Part shown: piece by piece, positions 16,361 through 25,168 of the stretch
Layout of the letters: each line of letters opens with the position of its first letter
Position numbering within the stretch: the first letter of the stretch is position 1
Position numbers and translations under genes: made by a program
The notes under the pieces: generated by a model
Database searches by the model: none
Seen by the model: only the letters and a program-made list of their open reading frames with translations
Told to the model about the DNA's origin: nothing
Assembly: GCA_945885545.1 (NCBI GenBank)
Contig: CAMCYZ010000004.1
Coordinates: 1-47,997, forward strand
DNA length: 47,997 bases
Source of the DNA: Spirosoma fluviale
GTDB taxonomy: Bacteria > Bacteroidota > Bacteroidia > Cytophagales > Spirosomataceae
Direction: 5' to 3'

Positions 16361-17353
16361 CTATTTCAATTCCTTGCGTCTTTTTCCCACCTCTCTCCAA
16401 GTGGTCAAAATAATTTTATTGTCTGCCAAATATTTCTTAAAAACGGGGTCCATCATAGACATGGTATCACTTTTTCTGACAATTCCCGAGTCAGAAATGT
16501 ACTTAAATATCTCCGAAGGCCATGTGCAATGCATAATTACCATCGTCAGGCCGGGCTTTAGACTTTCTATGGTTTCTATATATTTCTTGGTTTTTGAGGC
16601 AAGAAGTTCAGCATCGGAGCAGTCTTTTTTGCCCGCTGGACATCCCCATCCGTAAGATACATTGTGCAAATCATCAATCACGGGTAGGCCAGCAGCCCAC
16701 AATTGTTTGCCCACGGCTGTCGTCATTTCTATGGTTAATCCTGCATCTTTTTCGGTTTGTAAAATCATCGAGTTGTGTCCGCCTGGAAACATCACGGGTA
16801 TTTTTTCTTCCATTGCCACTTTAAGGTATCTTTCCAAGAAGTCTTTTCTAGCAAAAACTGTCCCCATGTGTGTATCGAGGTGCGTAGGTTCCCAGCCCAT
16901 TGTACGTGAGCGGTCTATTTGGGCTCTAATTTCTTTTTCTATTTCGTCAGGTGTGGCATTGGTGGCTGTGGCCCTTACACTCGGCCACATAGCTCCTTGT
17001 TTGTCCACCAGTCCAGGTACGGCAGGTTTACCCATCAAAGGCCCCCAGCGGTAACCTTTCCACTCAGAAGTGAGAGTCAGATGCAATCCAGCATCAGTTT
17101 GTGGATGGGTTTCTAGATATTTAAAAAAATCTGGAATCCACGGGCAAGGCATCATCATGCTCAGCGAATTTGCTACGCCTTCTTCCATGGCTTTTATGGC
17201 TCCGAGGTTTGAATCATAAGACATTCCTACATCATCTATATGCAAAATAAGAACCTTGGAGCCTTTTGGATAACCTAGTTTTTCGGCATAGGTGGTTTCT
17301 TGGGCTAAAATATTTTGAGATAACAAAACTAGAATAAGGAGTATTTTTTTCAT
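16361..17353 (-). CDS. YdjC/ChbG-family polysaccharide deacetylase-like protein, secreted
   Basis: Belongs to the YdjC/ChbG carbohydrate deacetylase group, whose studied members remove acetyl groups from chito-oligosaccharides. The metal motif is visible: HIDDVGMS (D40, D41), GLHLTLTSEW with two histidines, and THLDTHMGT further on, followed by FPGGHNSM. A signal peptide (MKKILLILVLLSQNILAQ) from the ATG at 17353 directs it out of the cytosol, unlike the cytosolic enterobacterial ChbG; the longer frame to 17422 is not used. A C-terminal insert with CPAGKKDCS and the block LKPGLTMVIMHCTWPSE are present. Length 330 aa. It stands alone. Substrate unknown. Confidence 0.82.
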   Translation of the reverse strand: MKKILLILVLLSQNILAQETTYAEKLGYPKGSKVLILHIDDVGMSYDSNLGAIKAMEEGVANSLSMMMPCPWIPDFFKYLETHPQTDAGLHLTLTSEWKGYRWGPLMGKPAVPGLVDKQGAMWPSVRATATNATPDEIEKEIRAQIDRSRTMGWEPTHLDTHMGTVFARKDFLERYLKVAMEEKIPVMFPGGHNSMILQTEKDAGLTIEMTTAVGKQLWAAGLPVIDDLHNVSYGWGCPAGKKDCSDAELLASKTKKYIETIESLKPGLTMVIMHCTWPSEIFKYISDSGIVRKSDTMSMMDPVFKKYLADNKIILTTWREVGKRRKELK

Positions 17354-17534
17354 AGAAGGTTGATTTTTGAGTTGAATATTTTTTTGAATTTTAAAGGTAA
17401 GGAAAATTTGTTTTTGTAGCAAAAATTGGCTGATAGGTTAGATGAAGTTTGTGGGTGATACAAACTTGGTCGGGTGGTGTGACGTTCTAAGAATACAAAT
17501 TTGAGATGTATTTTTAGTTCTAAAATTCCTTTAC

Positions 17535-17879
17535 AATGCAGCCAATCCTATTAAGCCAAGTCTTACAGCTTCTCTATTCAAAGAAGAATTTGAATTTCAA
17601 AAGTCAATGCAATCAGCCATCCATGTGAAGGAAAGAGTTGATACTGAAAACTTGGGTGACAGAAATATAAATCAATAAGCCTGAAAAAACCATTGCACTA
17701 TTTGAAAACAAGAAATTTGAAAACTCCGATACTTCTCATGGAGATTATAGAGAATGGTATCTGGCCTTGGCGTATCTAAAAACCGACAAAAGAGAACGAG
17801 CAAAAGAGATTTTAACTAAAATTTCCAAAACTGGAAATCACTAAAATAACAAGCCTTGAGGCTATTAGACGAACTTTAG
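17535..17879 (+). pseudogene. Decayed anti-sigma-factor/TPR-like gene remnant
   Basis: Fragments of one protein lie in changing frames. The first reads KPSLTASLFKEEFEFQKSMQ, then SAIHVKERVDTENLGDRNIN, to a stop at 17676-17678. It resembles the N-terminal part of Bacteroidota anti-sigma-like proteins. The second, in another frame, reads KPEKTIALFENKKF, then YREWYLALAYLKTDKRERAK and EILTKISKTGNH, to a stop after 17840. It looks like the C-terminal TPR part of the same kind of protein. A third frame shift gives LRLLDEL and a stop at 17877-17879. The middle, where a membrane helix would be expected, is missing. Family naming is by motif memory only. Confidence 0.6.
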
Positions 17880-17965
17880 GTATTGTTAATATTTTGACAA
17901 TACAGCAGAAAGATACTCGCTTTGTGTTAATTTTGACATAAAAATTTTCATATAAGTATTTTTCT

Positions 17966-18703
17966 GTGGATTTTATCAAAAAAACTGGAAGTGTTTTAGG
18001 AGTTATTTTAATTATCCCTTTTACTGTTTTTTCACAAACCCATGTCGCCCGTCAAAACTTGTTTTGGATGCGAGCAATGGTACAGTCTAATTTGAATAAA
18101 AAACTATTTTTGGTTACCGAAATAGACAACCGCAGGTTTTATGAGGGTAATACGCAGCACCATACCATACAACACAATCATTTGCATTTAAGGATAAACT
18201 CGAGTGTTGATGTGGCTATAGGACAGACCTTTTCGTGGCAAGATTCACAGTTTCCTGATGCCGCGATAAAACTTACAGTCCCTGAGATACGCCCTTTTCA
18301 AGAAGTGAATGCGGTACAAAAAATCAACAAAAAAGTTGTTTTTTCCACCAGAGTGAGAATTGACGAGCGATTTATTCGGAAAAATGATGGCGTCCAACTT
18401 TTGGAAGGTTATAACTTTAACATGCGTTACCGCCTTCGGCTACAATACCAATTTTTTCTTTGGAAAAAACAAAACGCCAACCTCAAAATATCCGATGAGT
18501 TAATGGTGAATTCTGGTAAAAATGTCAATTTCTTTGACCAAAATCGAGTTTACATCGCTTATGAACATAATTTCACGAACAAATTCTCTGCCGAATTGGG
18601 CTATTTGAGATGGTATCAACAACGGGCTCAGTTTGATACTTATTTTCAAAGAGATATTGTGCGTTTGACTTTATTTAAGAAGATAAATTTTACCAATAAT
18701 TAG
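17966..18703 (+). CDS. DUF2490 outer-membrane protein
   Basis: Recognised as DUF2490 by its beta-barrel-like pattern: alternating hydrophobic strands ending in aromatic residues (VDVAIGQTFSWQDS, RYRLRLQYQFFLWKKQ, FSAELGYLRWYQQR), and a final strand IVRLTLFKKINF. A signal peptide (MDFIKKTGSVLGVILIIPF to FSQ) is encoded from a GTG start; no ATG gives a signal peptide, so GTG is preferred. Length 245 aa. The function of the family is unknown; an outer-membrane barrel is likely. It is followed 42 bp on by an OmpR-type response regulator, and the neighbourhood suggests an envelope-stress or envelope-sensing locus. Confidence 0.8.
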   Translation: MDFIKKTGSVLGVILIIPFTVFSQTHVARQNLFWMRAMVQSNLNKKLFLVTEIDNRRFYEGNTQHHTIQHNHLHLRINSSVDVAIGQTFSWQDSQFPDAAIKLTVPEIRPFQEVNAVQKINKKVVFSTRVRIDERFIRKNDGVQLLEGYNFNMRYRLRLQYQFFLWKKQNANLKISDELMVNSGKNVNFFDQNRVYIAYEHNFTNKFSAELGYLRWYQQRAQFDTYFQRDIVRLTLFKKINFTNN

Positions 18704-18745
18704 ATTTATCATCGTTTTTTGATGAAATAGCAAAAAAGATTGAGC

Positions 18746-19420
18746 ATGAAAATTTTACTTGTTGAAGACGAAGCCAAAACTTTGCAGCTCATAAAGCAGG
18801 GCTTGGAACAACATAATATGGAGGTAGATATAGCATACGATGGCTTGATGGGACTTACTTTGGCTCAAAGAAATCCTTATGATTTATTGATAACCGACAT
18901 TATTCTTCCAGAGATAAACGGGCTTAATCTTTGTCGAAAACTTCGTGAAAGTGGTTTTGAAACGCCCATTTTGCTCTTAACGGCTCTCAGTACCACGGCT
19001 GACATTATTACGGGTTTGGATGCTGGGGCTGACGATTATCTCGGAAAACCTTTCGAGTTCAGTGAATTAATGGCTAGAGTCAGGGCCTTGACCCGCCGAA
19101 ACAAAGCTTTAGCAGCTCCTTCTAATGTATTACGGGTGTCTGATTTAGAGCTAAATCAAGACACCAAGCTGGTAAAACGTGCCGGTAGGGAAATACTCTT
19201 GACGGCCAAGGAGTTCAACCTTCTGGAGTTGTTGATGCGGCATCCTGGTCGGGTGATTTCGAAGGTAGAACTAGCCGAGAAAATTTGGGACGTAACCTTT
19301 GATACGGGTACCAATGTCATAGAAGTGTATGTGAATTTTCTTAGAAAGAAAGTGGACAAAGATTTTGATAGAAAGTTGATTCATACACAAATAGGTATGG
19401 GTTACGTTATAAAGGATTGA
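18746..19420 (+). CDS. OmpR-family response regulator
   Basis: Cytosolic DNA-binding regulator, partner of the kinase gene that follows 7 bp downstream. The receiver domain (1-120) has the acidic pocket ED at residues 7-8, phospho-acceptor D51 in LLITDIILPEING, the switch threonine in LLTALS and the lysine in DDYLGKPF. The C-terminal winged helix (about 130-224) shows LTAKEFNLLELLMRHPGRVI and GTNVIEVYVNFLRKKVD, ending IGMGYVIKD. The ATG at 18746 is preferred to an in-frame TTG six bases before it. OmpR-type regulators bind direct repeats spaced about 11 bp; such an array lies at 20862-20899, just after the kinase gene. Confidence 0.94.
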   Translation: MKILLVEDEAKTLQLIKQGLEQHNMEVDIAYDGLMGLTLAQRNPYDLLITDIILPEINGLNLCRKLRESGFETPILLLTALSTTADIITGLDAGADDYLGKPFEFSELMARVRALTRRNKALAAPSNVLRVSDLELNQDTKLVKRAGREILLTAKEFNLLELLMRHPGRVISKVELAEKIWDVTFDTGTNVIEVYVNFLRKKVDKDFDRKLIHTQIGMGYVIKD

Positions 19421-19427
19421 TTAGGAA

Positions 19428-20888
19428 TTGAAAAAAAATCAGGTGAAGTCCATATTAGAAAACATAAATTTTAAACTCAATATTCGAGGTCAGCTTACCT
19501 TACAGGTTTTACTGTTAGTTGGGTTTCTTTTTATGTTTTTTTCGGTCAGTATTTATTTTTTCAGTAAACTTTATTTGGAAAAACGCTTTTTCAAAAAACT
19601 ACAAGACAAAGCTTTAACGACTTCCTCCCTTTTTTTTGATTTCCAGGCCAATAATATTGAGATTCAGAAAATTGTTGAAAACACCGAAGGAGAATACCTC
19701 AACGAAGAGGTGATTTCAATAATAGACATTAAAAGAAACCTCTTTGTATTTTCCAATAATCTAAAAAAAGAAGAGTTTCACCGACTTTTTATGTTTAGAA
19801 TTGACACAAACAGCCCGGTTGGAAATGCAAGTTTGGGAGCATATAAGATGGCCTATCTTAAGATCAAGGACAATTCTGGAGAATACTGGGTAATGGTTAG
19901 TGCCGTTGATAAAATAGGCGAAAGAGCCTTGGCTGATTTGAAGAATATCCTTGTTATCATGTCTTTTGTGGCCTTGCTTTTTATTGGTTTTTTGGGTTGG
20001 TATTTGGCAAATAAGGCCTTGGCTCCGATATCAGACATTATAAAGCAGTTGGATAAGATTTTTCCCAAGAACATATCCAAACGAATCATATACACTAACT
20101 TTGGCGATGAAATAGGGCAAATGGCCGAAACCATAAATAAACTTTTGCAGCGGGCCGAAAACGCTGTTTTTACCCAGAAGATGTTCGTGGCCAACATATC
20201 ACACGAGCTTAAGAATCCCCTTACAAAAATCTTCACCCAGATAGAACTGTTGGAGATGAAATACAAAAACTACCCAGAGTTTCACGATCAGATAGTTTCG
20301 CTTAGAGAAGATACCCTAAAGCTCAACCACCTCACGCATTCGCTTTTACAATTGGCCAATATATTTTCGAATGAAAACGCATTGCCGCTCACTGAAATCA
20401 GGTTAGACGAGGTGGTATTTGATGCCGTTTCGGAGTTTAAAAAATGGAATGCTAACAAGAATATCGAGATAGACCTCGAGAGTTTTCCTGAAGACGAAAA
20501 ATTCCTTATCGTTAAAGGTAGCGAGGAGGCTTTGAAGGTAGTTTTCAAAAACTTGATTGACAACGCCTGTAAGTTTTCGGTCAATCAGACTGCTCTTTTG
20601 AATATTTCGGTCAAGCGTAATCAGGTGAAAGTTGAAATCAAAAATGATGGAATCCCGATTCCTAAAAACGAAATCACCCAAATATTCCAACCTTTTTATA
20701 GGTCAGATTCCACATCAAGAGGCAAAACTGGACACGGGGTAGGTTTGGCCATTGTGAAGCAAATTGTAGAACTGCACCACGGCAAAATTGGCGTTTTCCC
20801 GCAAGAAGACGGTAATCTTTTTCAAGTCACCCTTCCCAACCTTTTTTACTGGCAGTCAAATTTTAAGCTAAATTTAATTTCCATTTAA
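19428..20888 (+). CDS. Sensor histidine kinase
   Basis: Inner-membrane kinase expected to phosphorylate the upstream response regulator. Order: short cytosolic start, membrane helix (about 27-50), periplasmic sensor region (about 51-178), second helix (about 179-200), HAMP (about 200-253), then the dimerisation domain with H259 in FVANISHELKNPL. The ATPase domain carries an N box in NLIDNACKFS, a G1 box as IKNDGIPIP, and a G2 box in GKTGHGVGLAIV. The G1 box has N-D-G in place of the usual D-x-G-x-G, but the aspartate is kept. The start is TTG: the first ATG lies inside helix 1 and would destroy it. Seven bp after the regulator gene. Ligand unknown. Confidence 0.92.
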   Translation: MKKNQVKSILENINFKLNIRGQLTLQVLLLVGFLFMFFSVSIYFFSKLYLEKRFFKKLQDKALTTSSLFFDFQANNIEIQKIVENTEGEYLNEEVISIIDIKRNLFVFSNNLKKEEFHRLFMFRIDTNSPVGNASLGAYKMAYLKIKDNSGEYWVMVSAVDKIGERALADLKNILVIMSFVALLFIGFLGWYLANKALAPISDIIKQLDKIFPKNISKRIIYTNFGDEIGQMAETINKLLQRAENAVFTQKMFVANISHELKNPLTKIFTQIELLEMKYKNYPEFHDQIVSLREDTLKLNHLTHSLLQLANIFSNENALPLTEIRLDEVVFDAVSEFKKWNANKNIEIDLESFPEDEKFLIVKGSEEALKVVFKNLIDNACKFSVNQTALLNISVKRNQVKVEIKNDGIPIPKNEITQIFQPFYRSDSTSRGKTGHGVGLAIVKQIVELHHGKIGVFPQEDGNLFQVTLPNLFYWQSNFKLNLISI

Positions 20889-20899
20889 CTCCTGTTTAA
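20862..20899 (+). promoter_or_regulatory. Four TTTAA motifs with exact 11-bp spacing: probable OmpR-family operator
   Basis: TTTAA occurs at 20862-20866, 20873-20877, 20884-20888 and 20895-20899, each 11 bp after the last. The array overlaps the 3' end and stop codon of the kinase gene, lies 55 bp before the ATG of the coiled-coil gene, and ends 12 bp before a -7-like element TAGTTTG (20912-20918). An 11-bp direct-repeat period is the known binding geometry of OmpR/PhoB-type regulators, and such a regulator is encoded two genes upstream. The regulatory link is inferred. Confidence 0.65.
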
Positions 20900-20954
20900 G
20901 GTCGGTCTGTTTAGTTTGTTCCATAATCAAAACTTAAATATTTTAACATTGGAA

Positions 20955-21899
20955 ATGGAACAACACTCATCGAGCAATTCAAACACGCTTAAAATTGGTT
21001 TAATTGTACTTTTGGGAGCTTTAGGACTTCTTGGATACTTGTATTATGGTTCACAAAACGAAAACGCTGATTTACAAAAGCTTTTAACTGGCAAAGTAGA
21101 TGAGTTGTCTACTACTAAAGTTAAGTTGGATTCGATATCACAATCGCTCGATGCGAAAATAGCTGAGGTAGCTTCCTTGGGTGGTAGCGTAGAAGAACTA
21201 GAGAAAATAAAGGCTCAGCTGGAGCAGGACAAGAAAAGGCTTAAGTCCGATTCTAACTTTTCTGCCAAGAAGTATGAAGGTAAAATAGCTGAATATGAAG
21301 CTTTTTTAACTCAAAAAGACGAAGAAATTCTGAAATTGAAAGAAGAAAATGGGCTACTAAACTCACAGAATTTAACCCTTAAAACTGAGAAAGAGCAAGT
21401 TATAAGCCAAAACAAATCATTGAGCTATGCCAAAGATTCTCTAAACTCAAAGGTAAGTGAGGTGAGTTCTCAAAATGAGGATTTACGTAAGAAAGTAAAC
21501 GTAGGTTCGGCTCTTAAGGCTGTAAATGTGCAAGTAGTAGGATTAACAAGTCGAGGTAAGGAAAGAGATGGAGAATTGAAAAATCGCAAAGTAGATCAGT
21601 TAAAAATTTCTTTCATACTACCGTCAAATCCGCTCACCGAAAGAAACAACAAAGAGGTTTATATGAGGGTCTTGGATCCAAATGGAGCCGTGCTTAATGA
21701 CATGTCAAGAGGTGGTATTTTGAATTTTGCCAACCAGGAAATCGGTTACAGCTTAAAACAAAATGTGGCTTACACTAACGATGATCAGAAAGTTGAAATG
21801 TTCTACAAAAAAGAAGTAGTTTTTAAATCGGGTAAATACGTAATTGAGATTTATTCAGAAGGATTCAAAATCGGAACAGGAAGCTTTTTGGTAAAATAA
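20955..21899 (+). CDS. Membrane-anchored coiled-coil protein with C-terminal beta-rich domain
   Basis: No known function. After 10 polar residues there is one membrane helix (TLKIGLIVLLGALGLLGYLYY, about 10-30). A long heptad-like coiled coil follows (about 35-195, KLDSISQSLDAKIAEVASLG, LKEENGLLNSQNLTLKTEKE). The last 110 residues look beta-rich (VDQLKISFILPSNPLTERNN, VYMRVLDPNGAVLND, KYVIEIYSEGFKIGTGSF). The predicted topology puts coiled coil and tail in the periplasm. The ATG at 20955 is used; a TTG at 20916 in frame is not. A paralogue starts at 47201. The gene lies downstream of a two-component pair with a putative operator in between, so it is a likely target of that system. Confidence 0.75.
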   Translation: MEQHSSSNSNTLKIGLIVLLGALGLLGYLYYGSQNENADLQKLLTGKVDELSTTKVKLDSISQSLDAKIAEVASLGGSVEELEKIKAQLEQDKKRLKSDSNFSAKKYEGKIAEYEAFLTQKDEEILKLKEENGLLNSQNLTLKTEKEQVISQNKSLSYAKDSLNSKVSEVSSQNEDLRKKVNVGSALKAVNVQVVGLTSRGKERDGELKNRKVDQLKISFILPSNPLTERNNKEVYMRVLDPNGAVLNDMSRGGILNFANQEIGYSLKQNVAYTNDDQKVEMFYKKEVVFKSGKYVIEIYSEGFKIGTGSFLVK

Positions 21900-21942
21900 A
21901 TAAAGAATATATCCATAATGGTTTATAGGGTTCTATCAGATT

Positions 21943-21965
21943 CCTGCATCGATTTTCGATGCAGG
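21943..21965 (+). terminator. Hairpin terminator after the coiled-coil gene
   Basis: Perfect 10-bp stem, CCTGCATCGA and TCGATGCAGG, with a TTT loop, followed by AATTTTCATTTT. Confidence 0.8.
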
Positions 21966-21990
21966 AATTTTCATTTTAAGTAAAAATGAA

Positions 21991-22009
21991 AAAGGGCTTT
22001 TCAGCCCTT
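21991..22009 (-). terminator. Intrinsic terminator of the esterase gene
   Basis: On the minus strand AAGGGC-TGAAAA-GCCCTT is followed at once by T residues. It begins a few bases after the stop codon at 22013. Confidence 0.8.
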
Positions 22010-22012
22010 ATA

Positions 22013-23707
22013 TTATTTCAATTCTACCATTCCTGAGTTTTTCAAAATCCTTTTATCTTTTTCATTTAGGCTCCAGTTTTTATCGAAAATTCCGTAGCCA
22101 ATTACGTTGTTGATGTTTTTGTCGTATAGCACCCAGTCGCCATATCCTGAAAGTATACTTGCTTTACCAGCTGAACGTAATCTCGCAAAAGGGCTGTTGT
22201 CGGCATTGGGCAATTCCCAAAACGGTAGACCAGAATTAACTAAAACATAACGATTGCCATTTGGGAAAATAAAACTCAAACTGCCATTTTCTTTGGCCGA
22301 AGACTTAAGTGAAATTGGCAAATATGCAGCGTATCTTTCAATTATTTCGTTGTTCTCGGCATCGCCAAAAAGTATTAGATTTGATCTTTCGATATCATTT
22401 GGCCTTACTTCTTTGTCAGACAAAACCCTTGGAAAAACCATCACTCTACCCATAAAATCGCCACGATACACACTCCAATTTGCAGCTTCCTCAGCAATTT
22501 TACGTCTTTGTTCTAGTTGCTCTTTGGTCGGATTTCCTTTGGTGCCATACACATAAATATGCCTGTCACCGATAGCTTCCGCCATTGGACCTTCCAAAGT
22601 TGCATTTTTTGTTTTTGTGTTCTCAGGTCTTTTGCCCACTGTCCACTTGCCATCATTTTTTACCAAAACTTGGAAATTACTTAGTCCAAACACCGATAGG
22701 TTTTGTCCATCAATAGTAAGGCTTAAGCTCGTTTTTTTATTAAATTTGGGGTGGTTTAAAATATTTACAGTGAAGATATTAATGTTTTCGGTTTGCACAT
22801 CCAAAATATTTTTATTCTTGAAGGTAGCCTCTATTTTAGCCGCTTTTCCAACATTTTTGTCAATGATTTCGAGCCAATAGGCTTTATTGTATTTCATTTG
22901 GCTAGTTGTAAATTTGACTTTGTCAGGAAATGGATTTCTTATGAATTTCGAAAACCATGAAAATATAAACTCGTCCTTGTAAGCATTAACCCAGCTATCG
23001 TGTTTTACACCCGGATATTCTTGGTAGGTCACTTTTGCTCCTGCGGCTTTGAAGTCCTCTACCCATTTTCTGGTGTTTTCTACTTTCACGGTAGGGTCTT
23101 GGTCGCCTTGGAAAAAGTGTACTGGTAAATTGTAAACGTTGTCTAAATATTTAATTGTTTCTGCTGGTGGTGCAGGACAAACAGGTGCTATAGCTGCCCA
23201 AACATCCGGACGAGTAAGTCCCACCCACATAGTGCCGCCGCCACCCATCGATAGTCCAGTAAGATACATTCGATTTTCGTCAATATTGAAGCGTTTTTTA
23301 GCATCTGCTATCATGTCCCATACATCTTTTTCAGCTATTCCTTGATATCCCATCGTTCCCCGAACATTAGGCGAAATCACGATATAATTTACATCTTCCC
23401 ATTTAGGAAATTTTAAGCTGGCTTCCACGTCGTTTTCACCTTCAGCATTGCTTTTACCAAAAACTCTACGCAAGGCCAAGCGGTGATTTGATCCCGCCCC
23501 GTGCAGCATAACTACCAATGGGTAAGACTTTTTCTGATTGTAATCTTTCGGAATATAACAACCATAGGGTTGTTCTGTGTCATCAACATCCGAATGAAAA
23601 GTCAGAATTTGTGGGCCTGATGCTAGTTTTTGAGCGAAAGAACTAAATTGGGTTAAGAGTAAAAAGGAAATTGAAACTATCCATTTTTTAGCGTAAACAA
23701 GACTCAT
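22013..23707 (-). CDS. Secreted alpha/beta-hydrolase, esterase/depolymerase type
   Basis: The signal peptide ends near SSFAQ. The first 260 residues are an alpha/beta hydrolase of the feruloyl-esterase/PHB-depolymerase/prolyl-oligopeptidase-like group: oxyanion part VVMLHGAGSN, nucleophile elbow GLSMGGGG (S153), acid in FFQGDQDPTV and histidine in GVKHDSW. After it comes a beta-rich region (about 265-370, KVKFTTSQMKYNKAYWLEI) and a long C-terminal part with RHIYVYGTKGNPTKEQLEQR and RSNLILFGDAENNEIIERYA, resembling a second, non-catalytic hydrolase-like half. Length 564 aa. The two-part build is known for carbohydrate-ester and peptidase-like hydrolases of Bacteroidota. Substrate unknown. Confidence 0.82.
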   Translation of the reverse strand: MSLVYAKKWIVSISFLLLTQFSSFAQKLASGPQILTFHSDVDDTEQPYGCYIPKDYNQKKSYPLVVMLHGAGSNHRLALRRVFGKSNAEGENDVEASLKFPKWEDVNYIVISPNVRGTMGYQGIAEKDVWDMIADAKKRFNIDENRMYLTGLSMGGGGTMWVGLTRPDVWAAIAPVCPAPPAETIKYLDNVYNLPVHFFQGDQDPTVKVENTRKWVEDFKAAGAKVTYQEYPGVKHDSWVNAYKDEFIFSWFSKFIRNPFPDKVKFTTSQMKYNKAYWLEIIDKNVGKAAKIEATFKNKNILDVQTENINIFTVNILNHPKFNKKTSLSLTIDGQNLSVFGLSNFQVLVKNDGKWTVGKRPENTKTKNATLEGPMAEAIGDRHIYVYGTKGNPTKEQLEQRRKIAEEAANWSVYRGDFMGRVMVFPRVLSDKEVRPNDIERSNLILFGDAENNEIIERYAAYLPISLKSSAKENGSLSFIFPNGNRYVLVNSGLPFWELPNADNSPFARLRSAGKASILSGYGDWVLYDKNINNVIGYGIFDKNWSLNEKDKRILKNSGMVELK

Positions 23708-23923
23708 TTTGTGTAAGGTTTAACAGAGAAACATAATTATTATTTGTCAAAATTTTAAATTTTCCTTCATATTTCAAATTAAAACAGCCAAAATGCATGA
23801 TTTTGAAGACAAGATCTACCCAGTGTTTTGAAGTTTTTCAAGAACTATCATTTTTTATAGAAAAAATATAACCAACTAAAAGTATAATTCATTATTTTGC
23901 ACCAAATATTCAACAGAAGCAAA

Positions 23924-24967
23924 ATGTATTTAGACAGAAGAAATTTCCTGAAAATCGTTGGAGTAAGCTCAGGCTTGCAAATGATGCCCGGCTTAGGTTT
24001 TGGGCAAAAAGATGAAGTTATCATTGGCCATAACACCCACAAATACAAAGTGGTGGTTGGTTGGGGCATGTTAGACGCTCAAAAAACGCCTGTAAATGAT
24101 TGCCATGAAATGGTAGAAGATGCCGCAGGACGGCTGATTATGTGTACCAACGAAACCAAAAACAACATCCTCATTTATGACAAATCAGGAAAATTGCTCG
24201 AAACTTGGGGAAATTCTTATCCCGGAGCTCATGGTCTGACCATATTCAACGAAGGCGAAAAACAATATCTTTTGATATGTGACAATAGCCGAAATCAAGT
24301 CATAAAAACAGACTTGAAGGGCAAAGAAATCTTTAAAATAGAGTATCCGAAAGAAACAGGTGAATATCTATATCCAAGTCAGTTTGTACCAACCGAAACG
24401 GCTGTAAATCCTTTGAATGGAGACATTTATGTGGTAGATGGTTATGGCAAAAACTTTGTGGTACAGTATGATTCTAAAGGCAAATATATCAGGCATTGGG
24501 GCGGAAACGGCTTGGAAGAAGGTAAATTTAAATGTAACCATGGTGTGGTTGTAGATACCAGAAATCCTTCAAAACCAACCTTGATTATCACATCGAGGCA
24601 ACAAACCTGCTGGAAGCGTTTCACGCTTGACGGTAAGTATATTTCTACAATTCATTTGCCGGGCTCGTTTATTTGTCGTCCAGTGCTCAAAGGCGAAAAC
24701 CTCTATGGGGCGGTGTATCGTTCTACCTCTGAGGAATATCCCAACTCAGGTTATATTCAGATTCTCGATAAAAACGACAAAGTGGTTTCTTCACCAGGAG
24801 CCTCTGAACCCATTTATCAGAACGGCCAACTGCTCGAACAAAGGAAATCAGACCCCGCCAAGGTGTTTATGCACCCCCACGATGTTTGTATAGATGGTGA
24901 CGGAAGCATCTACATACCACAATGGGCATCCAAAAAGACTTATCCGGTTAAGTTGGAGCGGGTGTAG
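23924..24967 (+). CDS. Twin-arginine exported six-bladed beta-propeller (NHL-like) protein
   Basis: The N-terminus MYLDRRNFLKIVGVSSGLQM has the twin-arginine motif D-R-R-N-F-L-K, so export in folded form by the Tat pathway is likely. Repeated blades follow: NILIYDKSGKLLETWGN, QVIKTDLKGKEIFKIEYP, NGDIYVVDGYGKNFVVQYDS, CWKRFTLDGKYIST, and a last blade HPHDVCIDGDGSIYIPQWAS. The blades carry the DxxG.I.V.D pattern of NHL/SMP-30-like propellers. ATG at 23924 is used; an in-frame TTG at 23897 would add nine residues before the Tat signal. Length 347 aa. It could bind sugars or proteins, but no enzyme activity can be claimed. It stands alone. Confidence 0.82.
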   Translation: MYLDRRNFLKIVGVSSGLQMMPGLGFGQKDEVIIGHNTHKYKVVVGWGMLDAQKTPVNDCHEMVEDAAGRLIMCTNETKNNILIYDKSGKLLETWGNSYPGAHGLTIFNEGEKQYLLICDNSRNQVIKTDLKGKEIFKIEYPKETGEYLYPSQFVPTETAVNPLNGDIYVVDGYGKNFVVQYDSKGKYIRHWGGNGLEEGKFKCNHGVVVDTRNPSKPTLIITSRQQTCWKRFTLDGKYISTIHLPGSFICRPVLKGENLYGAVYRSTSEEYPNSGYIQILDKNDKVVSSPGASEPIYQNGQLLEQRKSDPAKVFMHPHDVCIDGDGSIYIPQWASKKTYPVKLERV

Positions 24968-25168
24968 CTGAGGTTCGTAACATCTGAAATATGCGGTACA
25001 AAATACAAATATTGAAATAATTCTGATTTCAAGTAAAGGCTGTGTAAATCTGTGTTACGTGCATTCGTTTCATCTATGTTCCATTTTTATTACGATTTGA
25101 CACTGAGGAAGAATTCTTGATTGTAATATTGATTTGAATAGTTTGTTTTGACCTAAAAAACCTCCTCA

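Noticed and set aside
18709-18725. Terminator between the DUF2490 and response-regulator genes
   Set aside because: TCATC...GATGA with a T-rich loop has only five paired bases and no T-run after it, so I do not list it.
20916-20954. TTG start for the coiled-coil protein
   Set aside because: The added residues overlap the proposed promoter element TAGTTTG, and the ATG at 20955 gives the same N-terminal layout as the paralogue at 47201.
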